Source of the DNA: Megamerina dolium
Lineage: Eukaryota > Arthropoda > Insecta > Diptera > Megamerinidae
Length of the DNA stretch: 64,000 nucleotides
Reading direction: 5' to 3'
NCBI GenBank assembly: GCA_963854835.1
Contig: OY978530.1
Span: forward strand, 23,089,437 to 23,153,436
In this document: positions 48,625-60,072 of the stretch, piece by piece
Layout of the letters: the number at the start of each line of letters is the position of its first letter
Position numbering within the stretch: position 1 is the stretch's first letter
Notes under the pieces: model-generated
What the model was told of the DNA's origin: nothing
The model's input: the letters and a program-made list of their open reading frames with translations, nothing else
Database searches by the model: none
Program-made: the position numbers and the translations under genes

Positions 48625-49852
48625 TATGTTTTAAATATATTCGTTTATTTAAAATAAATTTTTATTTGGACTTGCTTTATTTTGCTTATTTTTGTTTTTA
48701 TTCACAATTATTTGACGTGCTGTTGAAATTTCCCAAGCACATTCAGTAGCCTATTCACAGTAGTGCTGTTTTTTTACTTTCCAACACTATAACTCAGGTC
48801 GATTAAAATATAAGCTAGTTCAATTGAACTCGATTAAAGTAGGCGATGTCGTTTAATTTTGTTGTTGTTTTGCATGCAGTTCGGCAAATAAGCGAATGTT
48901 CTTTGCAAATCGCGTGCAAAAGAACGCAGCTATATATGTACATATGTATATAAGTATATATGTATATATATGGACAAAAAACGAACAAGAAGAGACTCGA
49001 GCAAATAGACAAGACGAAGGCGTACATAAGTTTTTCGCTTTGTGTTTGTACTCAAATTTAGAACTACAATTGGAGTCAGAAGTTGGATACGGTAAAAACA
49101 TTATTCCTACGGCTATTAAAGTTTAAAAACAGTCAGAAAATTTATATTTAAAAGTAAAAGTAAATTCTGTATGAAGAGCGCTGTTAATTTAACATTCTAA
49201 AGTGCGCCAGATATAGCTTCTAAGTGAAGGACAACAGAGAGCACTGATATTGTAGCGCCTCACACAACGTTGCATCGTTGTGTGAGTCGCGGGATACGCA
49301 ACAGCAGCAGTTCTATAAGAAGTGACAGACATTTTTAAAAAAGGAAATCATTCCGCATTTGCGGAGTATATTGGGTAAGTAGCATATTGCTATAAGTGAA
49401 CAATTGAATATGTACAAAATCACAACAGCAACGAGCTAATTGGAAAGTAAACTTGGAAATTTATAAATTGATATATTTAATTTCATTCAACTTAAAATCA
49501 TTAAATTATTGAAATAATTTAAACTTCCTAATTAACTTAGTGCATAAGACGTTGAGTTGTATCCACATATTTAAAAAAGAACACTGCCTAATATGGATCG
49601 AAAACAAATATTTCAGTTAACGAACTAAAAGAAAAGCCAAGGGGCTTTAATATTTCGACAGTGGGGCGGAAAGCGACTCTTTAGGACAGAGTAAAAAGAA
49701 AAAATGATGACTCCGACGCTGCAAGTTTTTTGTTTTTTATATTGTATATATTTTATTAAATCTTCTTACTTCCGATTATAACTAACAATAAATTTTGTAA
49801 TTACTTATATAAACTTAATGTACCAAATACTCATTGCCAATGCTTTGAGCTA
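48625..49852. other. 1.2 kb without a supported gene; hairpins and short AT tracts
   Basis: CTTTGCAAATCGCGTGCAAAAGAACGCAG near 48900-48930 resembles the inner end of the inverted-repeat arms at 47685 and 48460, which suggests another relic of that family. A short (TA)n lies at 48930-48970. A strong hairpin is at 49259-49286 and a small one at 49352-49365. I recognise no protein. Confidence 0.5.
49259..49286. repeat. Perfect hairpin, 11-bp stem and 6-base loop
   Basis: CTCACACAACG and CGTTGTGTGAG surround TTGCAT. The stem extends by three more pairs beyond one mismatch (GCG/CGC). A second hairpin (TCCGCA/TGCGGA) lies at 49352-49365. They may belong to an LTR or leader of an unrecognised element. 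Confidence 0.8.
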
Positions 49853-49860
49853 TTACGATC

Positions 49861-52800
49861 AGACCCGGATTTACCATGCAGGCAGTATAGGCTGCCTAGG
49901 GCGGCGAGAATTGAAGGGTGGCAAATTTTGGCGGAAACTTCAAAAGTTTGTTCTATTCGTGGAAATTGAATTTTCCGCCTATTTCTTCGGCACGCTTACC
50001 AACATCATAAGTCGAAAATGCTCGAATCGGAAAAAGAGTCGATTAATGCTTGTCCCGATATTGGCCTAATACCGAATATTCGATAAGTTTCAAACAAAGT
50101 TGAAAATGCGAAAGAAAATTGTAGAGGAAGGCTGCAAAATTCAATAAAAAAGGCGAACTGTAAACAATTTTTTATTTATAACACAAAAAATATGGTAATG
50201 ACGTAAAAATAGCAAAAAAAATTTATAAAAAGTGATGTTAGGTAACGAGTAAACAACGTTCGACTCCAGCTGTTTACTAGATGATAATCTTCACTTTCAA
50301 TTTGGTTAAAGAAGAGAAAATCGAAGTGCACCATTTTTTTTTAATTCTAACCCGACCTTTGTGGTATTGTCGAGTTTCAACAGCCTATTTTTGTATTTAA
50401 AAAAATTTGCTGAACTGCATATTTACCGTCATAGAACAATTTACATTTAAAGCTGAAATTAACATTTTCTTTCACGCCGAGCAGTTTTGTTTGATGACTT
50501 TATTCAACGCTACGTTTTGTCATTTGTGAAAACCGTAAAAGATTCAGCGGGGCTGAGTACCGCAAGCGAGCGGCAGAAAAATCAAAGAAAAATGAAAAAG
50601 TCTTAGCAAAAACTCCAAGGTTGACTACATTTAAAAAAAAAACGGATACCGGATCAGTTGAAAAAGAAACTCTGAGAGCTCATAATGATCTAGAAGGTAT
50701 TGATGTTATTTATTCAATCGATTCATATACCAATATCAATAAAAAAAATCTAATGATGCCGTTTCTTTTTATTTGTGCAGATTCCAACTGTCAGCGTGAA
50801 AATGACTCTGACTCCGTGTCTGATTTGCATACAGAAACGGAAGAACTTGAAATGACTGACGACGAATGCATTTCACACAACGAGAACGCGGACAATATTC
50901 CTGGCCAAGAAATCTTACCAATAAATGATCCAGCTGATCCCGCAACATGGATTATCAATGACGAACTTCGTGACCATATAACTCGGAATGATTTCGATCA
51001 GAACATCAATGCTGATTTTTCTAAGTCCAAAAGGATGTATAATGACTAGGCACGCTACTTTTCGGCTTCTGTCTTTCACCGAACACTCTTGAACGGTGAA
51101 AAAACTTTACGACCATGGCTTGCCTACTCCGTTAGCAGAAGCAGAGTTTATTGCATTCCACGCCTCTTATTTGGGGAAAAATCTTCTTTCGCCAACGGTG
51201 GATTCAACGACTGGAAGAATGCTGGACATCGCATCACAATTCACGAAAATTCCAACGGTCATCATGATTGCAGTACTCAATTTAAGGGCAGAGCTCAAAT
51301 CTAGAAATCTCTTACTGGAAAAATGTTCTGAAGAGAGTCGTGGCCGTGTTAAAAGCTTTAGCCTCACGAGGACTTCCATTCAGAGGTGACTACGAAAAAT
51401 TCGGTTCACCTCATTATGGCAACTACTTGATGCTACTAGAATTAACGGCTCAATTCGATCCGTTCCTCGCCGAACATATTACCACATTTGGGAATAGAGG
51501 TAGCGGCAAAACAAATTATCTATCAAAAACAATTTCCAATGAGTTTATCGAGCTTATGGGGAAAAAAATTCTGGACGAAATAGTCAAAGAAATCAAGATA
51601 GCCAAATACTACTCGCTGATTGTCGACTCTTCTCCTGATATTTCTTATGTGGATCCGCTGTCATTCATCATTAGATATGTAAAAGATAATGGAGTTCCCG
51701 TAGAGCGTTTTCTTCAATTCATCGAAAATCCACGACACAAGGCTGAGAATCTCGAAAATGCTATTCTGTCAACGCACGAGTCCCTTAGCATCAACATCAA
51801 CGATTGTCGAGCGTACGATACCGCTGCGAATATGTCTGGCTGTACACAGGGCTTCAAGCGAGAATCAAAGAAGCCTTGTGCTGCTCATTCTTTAAATTTA
51901 GTTGGAAAATATGCGGCGAAAAGTTGTCCAATGGCCGTAACGTACTTTGCAACGATCCAAAATGTGTACAATTTTTTTTCCGCATCAACCCACCGCTGGG
52001 AAATCTTGACGAAACACTGTGCAAATTCTGAATCTGGACGCATCGTTACTGTGAACTCATTGTCAGGCATTTGTTGTTTAGCTCAGGATGATGCCGTTCA
52101 CGCTCTTGAACATCAGTTCACAGAATTCATCTCAGCTTTAGAAGAAGTAGAAGATGATATAGTTGAAAAATGTACGACGCGAAACGAAGCATTCGGTATT
52201 CGACAACAACTTGAATCATTAGAAACTGCGTTTATGCAACAGTTGTGGAGCTTTCTGTAATCTTCCATGAATTCTGTCTGTAAAAAGTTACAAAATGTCA
52301 AGACAACTATAGTTGAGGTCTTTGAACTTTTAGAAGGGCTAAATAAAATGATTAGTGATACGCGTAATGATTTTGATTCGTATGAAAAAAAAGCGCTCGC
52401 CATTTTCAAAAACAAAGAATATAAAACGTTAGTTACGCTAAAAAGGACGAGTAAACTTAGATGCGATGAATCTAGAGATGGGGAAGTTGAACTTGTTGGT
52501 CGAGAAAACTTTCGAATAAATACCTTCAACGTCATTTTATACAAATTTTTTTCTGAATTAGAAAAAAGAGAAAAAGCGTACAAAGTTCTTCATCAAAAAT
52601 TTTCAGTCATTACACACATGCATGGTTTGAATGAACAAGAAATTCGTGAAAAATCAGCTCAATTAATAAATTTCTACGTTCAAGATATCGAAGCTTCGTT
52701 CGAAAATGATTTTATTTAAAAATTATTGCGTTAAAAAGAATATAGAAAAAAATTCTCCTATGAATCTGCTCAAAGTACTAAGAAGCAATGAGCTCCACAC

Positions 52801-53228
52801 AGTTTTTCCGAATGTTGATATAGCGTATCGAATGCTAGTTTGCACACCCGTATCAAATTGCAGCGCTGAACGATAATTTTCTGTACTGCGGCAAGTGAAG
52901 AACTCCTTAAGATCAAGACTGGTTGCAGAACGATTGAACGCGCTCGCCTTGTTAACCATAGAGTCAGATTTGCTCGTGTCTTTAGATTTTGATTCCGTCA
53001 TCGATGAGTTTGCCATCCGAAAATCAAGACGTAAAAATTTTAACTTAAATTTTAATTATGAGGATACTGATTATAATAAAATAAAATATTTGCTCTAAAA
53101 AAGGTGCATTTTATTTATTGGAAAACTTTTGTACCAAACTTATTCCACCATTGAAGAAATTTCGGGATGGGAAGGGGCGGCAATTTTCGTAACTGCCTAG
53201 GGGAGGCAAATATTTAAATCCGGGTTTG
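49861..53228 (+). mobile_element. hAT transposon with intact ends and 8-bp TSD (3368 bp)
   Basis: The ends are CAGACCCGGATTT and AAATCCGGGTTTG, inverted repeats with one mismatch. ATTACGAT is duplicated at 49853-49860 and 53229-53236, the 8-base duplication expected of hAT. Subterminal GCCTAGG motifs occur near both ends (about 49894 and 53200). One transposase gene fills most of the interior but carries several breaks, so the copy is probably dead although its ends look mobilisable. Confidence 0.93.
50530..53098 (+). pseudogene. hAT transposase (ZMYM1/DUF4371-like), broken
   Basis: The N-terminus (SGAEYRKRAAEKSKK, then LAKTPRLTTF) precedes a TTF-type zinc-finger region (RYFSASVFHRTLLNGEK, LAYSVSRSRVYC, GGFNDWKNAGHR) in which the second finger Cys is replaced by Arg. 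The DUF4371-like catalytic region follows from 51340 (GLPFRGDYEKFGSPHYGNYL, ISNEFIELMGKKI, YSLIVDSSPDISYVDPLSF, KPCAAHSLNLVGKYAAKSC). The C-terminal dimerisation part (SNCSAER.FSVLRQVKNSLR, RLNALALLTIESDLL) ends near 53098. Breaks are stops at 51047, 51302 and 52258 and near 52873, and shifts near 51305-51340 and 52716. Confidence 0.85.
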
Positions 53229-53289
53229 ATTACGATTTAGCAAATATAATGTGTATAAATATAATATAAATACCTTCAAGTTTAAAACG

Positions 53290-53452
53290 TAATATCTCAT
53301 TAGATGGGTATGTCCTTGGGTTTTTAGTAGACGACAAAGCATTGGGATGCATTACCCCAGAGTTAGATACCATAAGTCGATATGGGTTTAATGACAGCTT
53401 TACAAAGCAGTTCTTTATAGTCCAGTTTGAGCTTGGAGTTTGTTTGTTTAAA
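53290..53452 (-). pseudogene. Jockey-type LINE RT C-terminal fragment (minus)
   Basis: The minus strand reads KLKLDY..., CKAVIKPISTYGI and GVMHPNALSSTKNP, matching the end of a Jockey-type ORF2 (usual form YKSALKPIWTYGI.LWG). The same gene end occurs at 55400-55500 in slightly different form. It abuts a plus-strand RT fragment at about 53453. Confidence 0.65.
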
Positions 53453-53815
53453 ACATCATCTGAATCTCAATTGGGCCTACTGCTCTATACGTTATACACT
53501 GCTGATATGCCGACCAACGCCAATACAGTCACCTACACTTTTGCAGTTCATACAGCCATATTATGCCCACATCTAGATCCGATATTGGCGCCAAAACTTC
53601 TCCAAGAACATATAATATTCTCCAAAAATGTCTGAACCGCTGGAGAATAAAAGTCAAAGTCAATGAGTCCAAATGTGTTCACAACACGTTAACTATACGC
53701 AGGAGTTTTTGTCCTCCTAAAAATGTGCTAATTAACTCCAAACTGATCCCTCAAGCTTTAGACACAAAATATCTCGGAACTGGTAATTTTTTAGGGTTGA
53801 GTCCTTTATAAGCCC
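53453..53815 (+). pseudogene. Jockey-type LINE RT motif B-C fragment (plus)
   Basis: Shows SQLGLLLYTLYTADMPTNAN, then TYTFAVHTAILCPHLDPILA, where the usual FADD has become FAVH, and (shifted) NRWRIKVKVNESKCVH and ALDTKYLG. It is an RT palm segment in opposite orientation to its neighbours on both sides, so rearrangement is evident. Confidence 0.75.
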
Positions 53816-54145
53816 TTTTTTCGAGATTGATATACCATTAGTGCTGCAGTTAGGGTGAACTGATGGCAATCGGGTATCGAGGCTAGCTACGTAAACACCT
53901 GCAATTCCCTTTTCTACATCACTTCTTGCCCAATCGCCATTGGAGAGATGAAATAAAGACTCCGTTTATATAGGCTTTTTAGTTTTTTAACCACTCGCCA
54001 TTGTGAAAAGTTTGAGTTTTATGTAGGACAGAGAGTCTCAACATATACATGGAATTCAGATATCTCTTTCTCTTTTAAAAGACGATGAAGCTTTCTGGTA
54101 CAATCGTTCAGCTGCTTTTTTAGTTTTGGAGTTAGCTTCATATTT
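53816..54145 (-). pseudogene. Jockey-type LINE fragment between endonuclease and RT (minus)
   Basis: The minus strand reads KLTPKLKKQLNDCTRKLHRL, KEKEISEFHVYVETL, NFSQWRVVKKLKS and SPMAIGQEV, then a frame with QFTLT. This is the segment between endonuclease and RT in Jockey-type ORF2 proteins. Stops are present at several points. Confidence 0.6.
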
Positions 54146-54525
54146 CAAATTAAGAAGTTATATGGTTTTTAAAGGGCTTAAACTTTATGATAGAAAAATG
54201 TTTGATTAGGGGGGTAGAATCAAATGAACTAAATTTAAGTTTTCGCGCAATGTCAAAGTCATATATGAACGAATTATAGCCTTTCCTAAACGCTTTTCAA
54301 TGAGCTATCATTTTTATAAGTCTTACAATCAACAATAAAACCATTTTGGCAGCTCTAAAAGGGCTAAGAAAAAAGATTGTTTTTTGTCCCGAAAACGTTT
54401 CAACACAACCTTTCAAAAGAGGTGTGAAATTTTGAAATTTTTTTTTTGGATGGGAGCGATCCGCCTATATGTACAGTAGTTATCATACATATAGTTGTGA
54501 AATAGAACATAAAAGGTACACTACA
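54146..54525. other. No supported feature
   Basis: AT-rich DNA between LINE pieces and an LTR-leader candidate. Confidence 0.45.
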
Positions 54526-54537
54526 TGGTGGCAGCGG
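54526..54537 (+). promoter_or_regulatory. Candidate primer-binding site of an LTR element
   Basis: TGGTGGCAGCGG follows ...GGTACACTACA, the position and style of a primer-binding site directly after a 5' LTR ending in CA. A small Gag-like start follows at 54610. I cannot confirm the matching tRNA end. Confidence 0.35.
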
Positions 54538-54609
54538 TGTAAAGAACTGATACGCAGTAATCAACACGAAAAAAAAATTAGAACTAAATAAAGTACATAC
54601 AAAATAATA

Positions 54610-54687
54610 ATGCAGACGGATGGAGGATCCAGTACAGGTGCAGTTGCGGCGGCAACCAGCACCAGCGATGAGTCGCCACCACAATAA
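54610..54687 (+). pseudogene. Short gag-like start (25 codons)
   Basis: A short frame (MQTDGGSSTGAVAAATSTSD, then ESPPQ and stop) lies 70 bases after the candidate primer-binding site. An Ala/Ser/Thr-rich Gag N-terminus is plausible. It is too short to classify and probably cut. Confidence 0.25.
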
Positions 54688-54759
54688 AGGAAAAACTCAT
54701 AGGTAAATCAGTGAAATCGTTAGAAGTTTTTCAACAGTGCAGTGTGTTTTAAAATGATT

Positions 54760-55396
54760 CAAAATGGGCACATTGAGTGTAAAATAAAGAAAAACGCAGT
54801 ATTAAAAAAATTTTTAATACCAAAGACTAATGATGGTTTATAAGAGAAGTGACGTAAAACTCAAAAATAAGTGCTCCAAAACTTGCATTGGTGGCAGAAA
54901 AATATTTGCATAAGTCAGCCAAGCCGGAAACTTTTCGTATTATTCTACGAAAAAATAATTACAATGGGCGAACTGCTAAAAACAAACTTTTTATAAATGA
55001 ACGCAATAGAAAGAAAACATTAAATTTCGCTAAAAAGCGCTTAAAAAAGGATTTTCAATATAGAAAAACTGATATCAACGCTGATGAAAGTAAATTTAAC
55101 CTTAACTCATCTGATGGAAGAGTTTGTGCTTGGAGAAAGCCAGATGAAGAACTGCTACCAGAAAATTTACGTCCCATTGTAACACACGGGGGTGGCAGTG
55201 TGACCGTTTGGGGATGTATGTTCACTAACGGAGTTGATGAATTGGTCTTCATCGACGAAATAATGAATCAATACACCTATATCGAAATCCTAAAACGAAA
55301 TTTAAAGAGAAGTGCTGTAAAATTGGGAATACCGCATAATTTACAGTACTACCAGGACAACGATCCGAAGCACAAGGCCTATAATATGCGAATGTG
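54760..55396 (+). pseudogene. Second, diverged Tc1-like transposase, truncated at both ends
   Basis: The open part (54888-55421) aligns with the middle of the intact copy B transposase but is clearly another family: PETFRIILRKNNYNGRTAKN (end of the DNA-binding domain), NADESKFNLNSSDGRVCAW (first Asp), HGGGSVTVWGCMF, DELVFIDEIMNQYTYIEIL and YYQDNDPKHKAYNM (second Asp). The Glu-bearing C-terminus is missing because a minus-strand LINE begins at about 55397. The first helix-turn-helix is also lost or shifted. Confidence 0.88.
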
Positions 55397-56301
55397 GTTT
55401 AATGGCAGCTTTATAAAGTGATAAGTTATAGTCCAGTTTGACCTTGGACTGTGTTTTTAAGAGCCAGGCCAATTCATTTACTTCAAGCTTTATTTGAGTC
55501 GCTTTGGCATTTATATACTTTGTCCATGTGAGTTTACGATCGAACCGCGTTATAAGATATTTTGCGATTCCGCAGGTTTCAGATACAAAATATAGAGCCA
55601 GTTTGTTTATAGTTAAAATAGCTCTTTCGTTTTTCTGATGAGAGTTTTCAAAGATAACTGTTAGTATAGTTGGAGAATAGTTGGAAAATAGCTCCAAAGA
55701 GGAATGCGCGCGGGAGTCTACATTCTTCAACCCTTTAGTGACTGCAAAATCAATAAGGTCTGGAGTCTTCCGTCTATATGATGGCCAATATATTGGATAA
55801 AACGTCAAGTCCAAGCGCATTTACCACTGACAGCTGCTTACTTCCTTTAGGAGTTATTAAACGTGAGCCCCAGTGCATATGCTTTGCATAAAATATCCAG
55901 CAGCTATATATTTAGTAATGAGGGTAGTAAAAAATTGTTTTTCTTGCTCCTCATCAATATTAGATCTGGGTTGGTAGTGAATAGCTGAGATTGCTAGGCC
56001 CTTGATATATTCTTCTAGCTGAAGAGTCGTTGCTTGTTAGTGATCGATATATTAGCCCTGCATTGGGAAATGCTTTATTCTTTTTTTTTATATGAATAGC
56101 TGTACCACTACGAGCTTTGCCACCAAGATGCTTAGTGCCGTAAACTGTGTATCCTTCCATTTGAAAACAATTTTTTTGAGTGAAGTGAGTTTCCGATATT
56201 AGTATCAGATCTATGGACTGTTCTTTAAAAAACAGTTCAAGCTCATTTTTATGTTGACTTACGCCATTTGCATTCCAGTGGCAGATTTTTAAAGCACTCA
56301 T
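55397..56301 (-). pseudogene. Jockey-type ORF2: endonuclease start fused to RT end
   Basis: ORF2 starts MSALKICHWNANGVSQHKNE with LILISETHFT (catalytic Glu), and is open to 55960. After stops, the minus strand reads LDLTFYPIYWPSYRRKTPDL, IDFAVTKGLKNV and LFSNYSPTIL (endonuclease end), then jumps to the RT end: DRKLTWTKYINAKATQIKLE, VKLDYNLSLYKAAIKPH. The RT catalytic part is lost. Confidence 0.82.
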
Positions 56302-57320
56302 GGCTTCGCTAAGAGGGATTGCAAAAGCAGATTATGGTGTCGTATCATGTCTTGCACCATGTTCTGCATTGAACACATGAATTGTGTCATATTTGCTATA
56401 AAAAATTGCATTGTTTTCTCAAGCGAATTATTCTCTTTACTAGAAGGTATTATCGAAGGAGATTGTTTGAAATTGGCATTCGCTAGAAGGAGCATCACGT
56501 GTAGCAGGTACGGGAGGAACTCTTTCATAAATTTTTGTTTAATGCAGACGTATGCTGAACAGCATCTATAGTTGGCTGTGTGATTTTCACCACAGATAAC
56601 ACATATACTGGGAAGTGTACAATAGTTCACTGAAAAATCACTCTTCTACAGTGATTTTTCGGTGTAACTAATAGCGTAAACTATAAATAGAATGAGCTTC
56701 TTCTTTCTTTAAAGCCACATTTTCGGCTCTAGCTCAACTCTGTAGAAGGACACAGGATCTTTGTTCTTGTTTCGTATAGTGTACACCGATCGTGCTTTTA
56801 AACCTTCTTGGTGTAGAGAATATCGTTTGTTTCCACATCAGGTTTAATTCATTTTATTATCACAATTAGACATTTCTTATCTTGAGTTGGTATGTGTAGA
56901 ACTTATTATATTTTTTCAAGATACTCCACTACCATACGGTGTCCAGGTTCAAAGTTACCTTTAGTTATTGGAACAACGTTAGTGTCTTAATCAAGGAATT
57001 AGAGTTCCGTTCCAGAAGGTAAAATGGTGGAGCATTTACTTTTCTTTCATCTATGTGACCAATGCGGTCTGGTTCGTTGGCGAATAGTGCAAATTTATTT
57101 GTGGAAATGCTTCCAAAACCCTCATTATTGTGTTTAATCAATTTTGGAGTTTGCATATTTAACGGTGGAGGGCTACGTTTTCGTTTTACTAATATGTAGC
57201 GGTTATGGTTGTTGTGGTTGGTGACTTAGGTATATTTGTTTCACTGAAAGTGAGTCAGCGCAAAGTTGTGTTACGGCGGTAGGAGATACTGTGCGTGCAG
57301 CTTTCACCTTGCGCGACATT
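56298..57320 (-). pseudogene. Jockey-type ORF1, decayed
   Basis: It begins MSRKVKAARTVSPTAVTQLC near 57320. It continues through NNEGFGSISTNKFALFANEP with APPFYLLERNSN (about 57150-56990) and a GHRMVVEYLEK-like block. It ends with CVICGENHTANYRCCSAYVC (56590) and a Met/Gln-rich tail ending LLLQSLLAKP. This order matches Jockey-clade ORF1 with a PRE-C2HC region and CCHC knuckles. Only the last knuckle is left, because the others fall in a deletion. ORF2 starts at or overlaps its stop near 56301. Confidence 0.72.
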
Positions 57321-57539
57321 GAAAATTCAATGTTAACCTTAGTAGTTCAGATTACCCTACTGTCGACGAATGGCTACTACTTTTCGATAAAAATGCAATC
57401 GCAGTTGGGACGAGTTGCATAAGTACATTTACAGCAAGCAACTTCTGAAAGGGGCGGTGTGACGAATTGAAGCTCATTAAAGCGTTCGCTTAAAAATCAA
57501 TTTGGCACATCGGTTGCTCCTGTCGATATAAATCGTTTA

Positions 57540-59050
57540 CTTAGGGTCTCATCTCCAATGAAGATTACCGCGAATATCTGTATTGCTTAATGGAGATCGA
57601 CCAGGCGATAGATTTGGATGACAAAAGTTTAATTGAGTATTTTGTAGAGGGCAGTCCGCCCTCAAGGCCTAATAAACGTAACCTGTACCTAGCCAAGACA
57701 GTTCAAGAGGTGAAAGACAAGATCGTTATTTACAAAAAGGTGAAATACGAGCGTCAACCTGGTACCAATCCAATTAAATCTGGTGATGATAAAAACAAGG
57801 TTTTACAAGGTTCGATTGAGACGTCTTCAAGGCGATTTTATCGATGCGGTTCTATAGGACATTCAATCTCAAAATGTCAGCATAAAAAGTTGGTCTGATA
57901 CGGATGTAGTAGGACAGGCCATCAAATTGCAAAGTGCCCGAAAAGTAAGGGTCAAATCAAGGAAGGGTCAGGTAACAGAACCTGTGATTTTCAAAGATTT
58001 GCGGTGCAATGATTCTACATTTTCGGTATTATTAGACACTGGGTCGAAAAGCAGATGTTCCGCTAAGAATATCTCGCTGGGCACTTTTCTTACAAGATGT
58101 TTTGTACACGATTGAACATCGATCAGGGAGTAGAATGAAGCACGTGACGCGCTGACTAGTCTCGTGTTTGTTACTAAAAGATTCCCTTCACCATAGACTG
58201 CAACAGGCGCAAACTGAAGATGATTGGACTAGACTAATGACCAAAGTTTTGAAAAAAGATACATACGAAGATTTCTACGTGCAACATGTTGTACTCTACA
58301 ATGATCCCATAGAGGAACTTATTGTGGTACCAATGCCAATGAAGTAGGAAACTATAAAGATAGCCCAAAACCAAGGACATTTCTCTGCTAAGAGAACCCA
58401 AGAGGTGACTGAAAAATCATTTGCACAATTAGCAAAAGAGGCTATACGAATAGTTTAAAGCTGTATGCCGTGCATTATTTCGGAAGCGAAAGCCGATTCA
58501 TAAAGAAGACAGAAGACAGTTGAAGCAACGGATAAATTGAAGAAACAATCTTCACTGTTTGTCAACCCTAGACGAATAATATCTGATAGAGGCACCGCTT
58601 TTACATCCGTTTTCTTTTAAAAATTATTGCGAGACTGAAGACATTCAACACCTCTTGATATCCATCGGTATTCCAACAGGAAATGGGCAAGTCGAAAGAA
58701 TTCACCGACAATCCGAGTAGCTGGTATAAAAACGTTGACGAAGTTTAACAAACTTTGAACAATGCTCCGCTTAGAAGCGCAAGAAGACCAAAGTTTAAAC
58801 TGCTGACTGAAGTAGAGTTACGGACGAATGTTATTTTAGAGATACGACAACTCCTCGATACCGAAGCTATTGTCCAGATAGAAAGAGATAGAGAAGATAT
58901 GAGCAGAGAAGCTTGTGAAAATAGTAAGAGGATAAGAAAAATGCTGACTCGAAACGTAAGGAAGCAACAAAGTAAATGAATTGGTAGCCATTTTGGGAGC
59001 TCGCTAAGGCTTCGATCCAATTTTTTTTACCTTTATAAATTACTAAAGTT
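57540..59050 (+). pseudogene. Ty3/gypsy gag-pol remnant with integrase pieces
   Basis: Gag (57590-57898, 102 codons open: EIDQAIDLDDKSLIEYFVEG, YLAKTVQEVKDKI) ends in two zinc knuckles. The first Cys of one is Phe (FYRCGSIGHSISKC) and of the other is a TGA stop (then YGCSRTGHQIAKC). Protease follows (FSVLLDTGSKSRC, about 58018-58056). RT and RNase H are absent by deletion. Integrase pieces are HFSAKRTQEV with SCMPCIISEAKA (58380-58495), IISDRGTAF (58576-58602, second catalytic Asp) and NGQVERIH (58684-58707, catalytic Glu). A charged tail runs to 59050. Confidence 0.82.
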
Positions 59051-59223
59051 ATGACACATGACCGATATGAAGTAGAGAACGTAGGAGAAGGTGAAGGCCC
59101 AAAGCGTACCCCTACCGCTGCCGAGTACAAGATGGCCGAGTTTGGAAACGTGCGGACGAAGTACAACACAAGATGGAGAAATACAACACTGCTACTAGTT
59201 GAGCAGTTGCATATATATATATA

Positions 59224-59243
59224 TCTTGTGCGTTACATCCTTG

Positions 59244-59247
<4 letters not shown>
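59224..59247. repeat. Junction block shared with 63282-63305
   Basis: TCTTGTGCGTTACATCCTTG followed by ATTA occurs here and at 63282, in each case running into (TA)n and later into ACAATCGCATCACA (59607 and 63483). At 63 kb the first part is the 3' end of an LTR-like block. Confidence 0.75.
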
Positions 59248-59299
<52 letters not shown>

Positions 59300-59306
<7 letters not shown>

Positions 59307-59601
59307 GTATTAGAAGGTTTTGTTGAGGAAGAGAAATGGAAGAGTGTAATCCAAACTAAAATACCTCATTATTTTAAATAAAAATTGAAAAAAATATAAT
59401 TTTTATATAATGGTTTTCTTATTTGGTATTAGAAGGTTTTGTTGTGGAAGAAAAATGGAAAAGTGTAACCCAAACTAATATGCCTGCCTAATTATTTTAA
59501 ATAAAAAGTGGGGGAAAAATATAATTTCTGTATAATGAAGTTTCTATATAATGAAGTGATTTTCTGGTCCCGTCAAGATTCATTATAGGGAAGTTCGACT
59601 G
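59300..59601 (+). mobile_element. pogo/Tigger-like transposon 3' end with tandem duplication
   Basis: The block ends in CATTATAGGGAAGTTCGACTG next to TA, which resembles pogo/Tigger terminal repeats. Before it, a unit of about 118 bases is present twice (from about 59307 and 59425): TATTAGAAGGTTTTGTTG then GGAAGAnAAATGGAAnAGTG. It encodes a possible transposase end (LEGFVEEEKWKSVIQTK). It lies in a (TA)n tract, as expected for a TA-targeting element. No catalytic domain is present. Confidence 0.5.
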
Positions 59602-59603
59602 TA

Positions 59604-60072
59604 TATAACAATCGCATCACATGTGATCTTATTTTTGTTTATTATTTTGATAATAGTGCATGAAGGAAAGGTTTGAAGCTGTTCAAATGGTAATCAAACA
59701 CTTCCCAACATGTAGAACACTGCATGAACGCAACACCAACTTGTGTATTGTTTTGGTGCTACTCATCTCACTTGCCTTATTTTCCCGGCAAATTTCGTGT
59801 AGACTGGAAGATAATACTTCTTAATCATTTTATTTTCTTTGGTTTTTACTTCAAGCTGCGAGTGATGATGTTTGTTTGGTAGTATATGAAACACCACAAG
59901 ACACAAGCCAACTATGTGGAGTTTTTTGCAATATGAGCAGTTGCAACAGATTTGCCAAGCTAGTAGTTACGAAATTTATTTGACAGGCCAAGTCGAGAAT
60001 AGCTCGGCATGGAAGAAAGTTGCCTTGACCAATTTTTATTGAAATTATTGCTTGAAGTTAACGAGAAAATAA
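59604..60072. other. No supported feature
   Basis: AT-rich; starts with the shared ACAATCGCATCACA phrase. A BEL-like gag fragment begins at its right edge on the other strand. Confidence 0.5.

Larger units (their letters stand above)
55397..57330 (-). mobile_element. Jockey-type LINE (minus), internally deleted
   Basis: From about 57330 down, it contains ORF1, then ORF2 endonuclease, then by a deletion the RT end. RT motifs A-C are missing. The 3' end at about 55397 joins the Tc1-like fragment. Confidence 0.8.

Noticed and set aside
52723..53016. 97-codon minus-strand frame within the hAT element
   Set aside because: Antisense to the dimerisation domain region of the transposase.
58755..58979. 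Separate small charged protein of 74 codons
   Set aside because: It is the tail of the gypsy pol remnant at 57540-59050 in a shifted frame.
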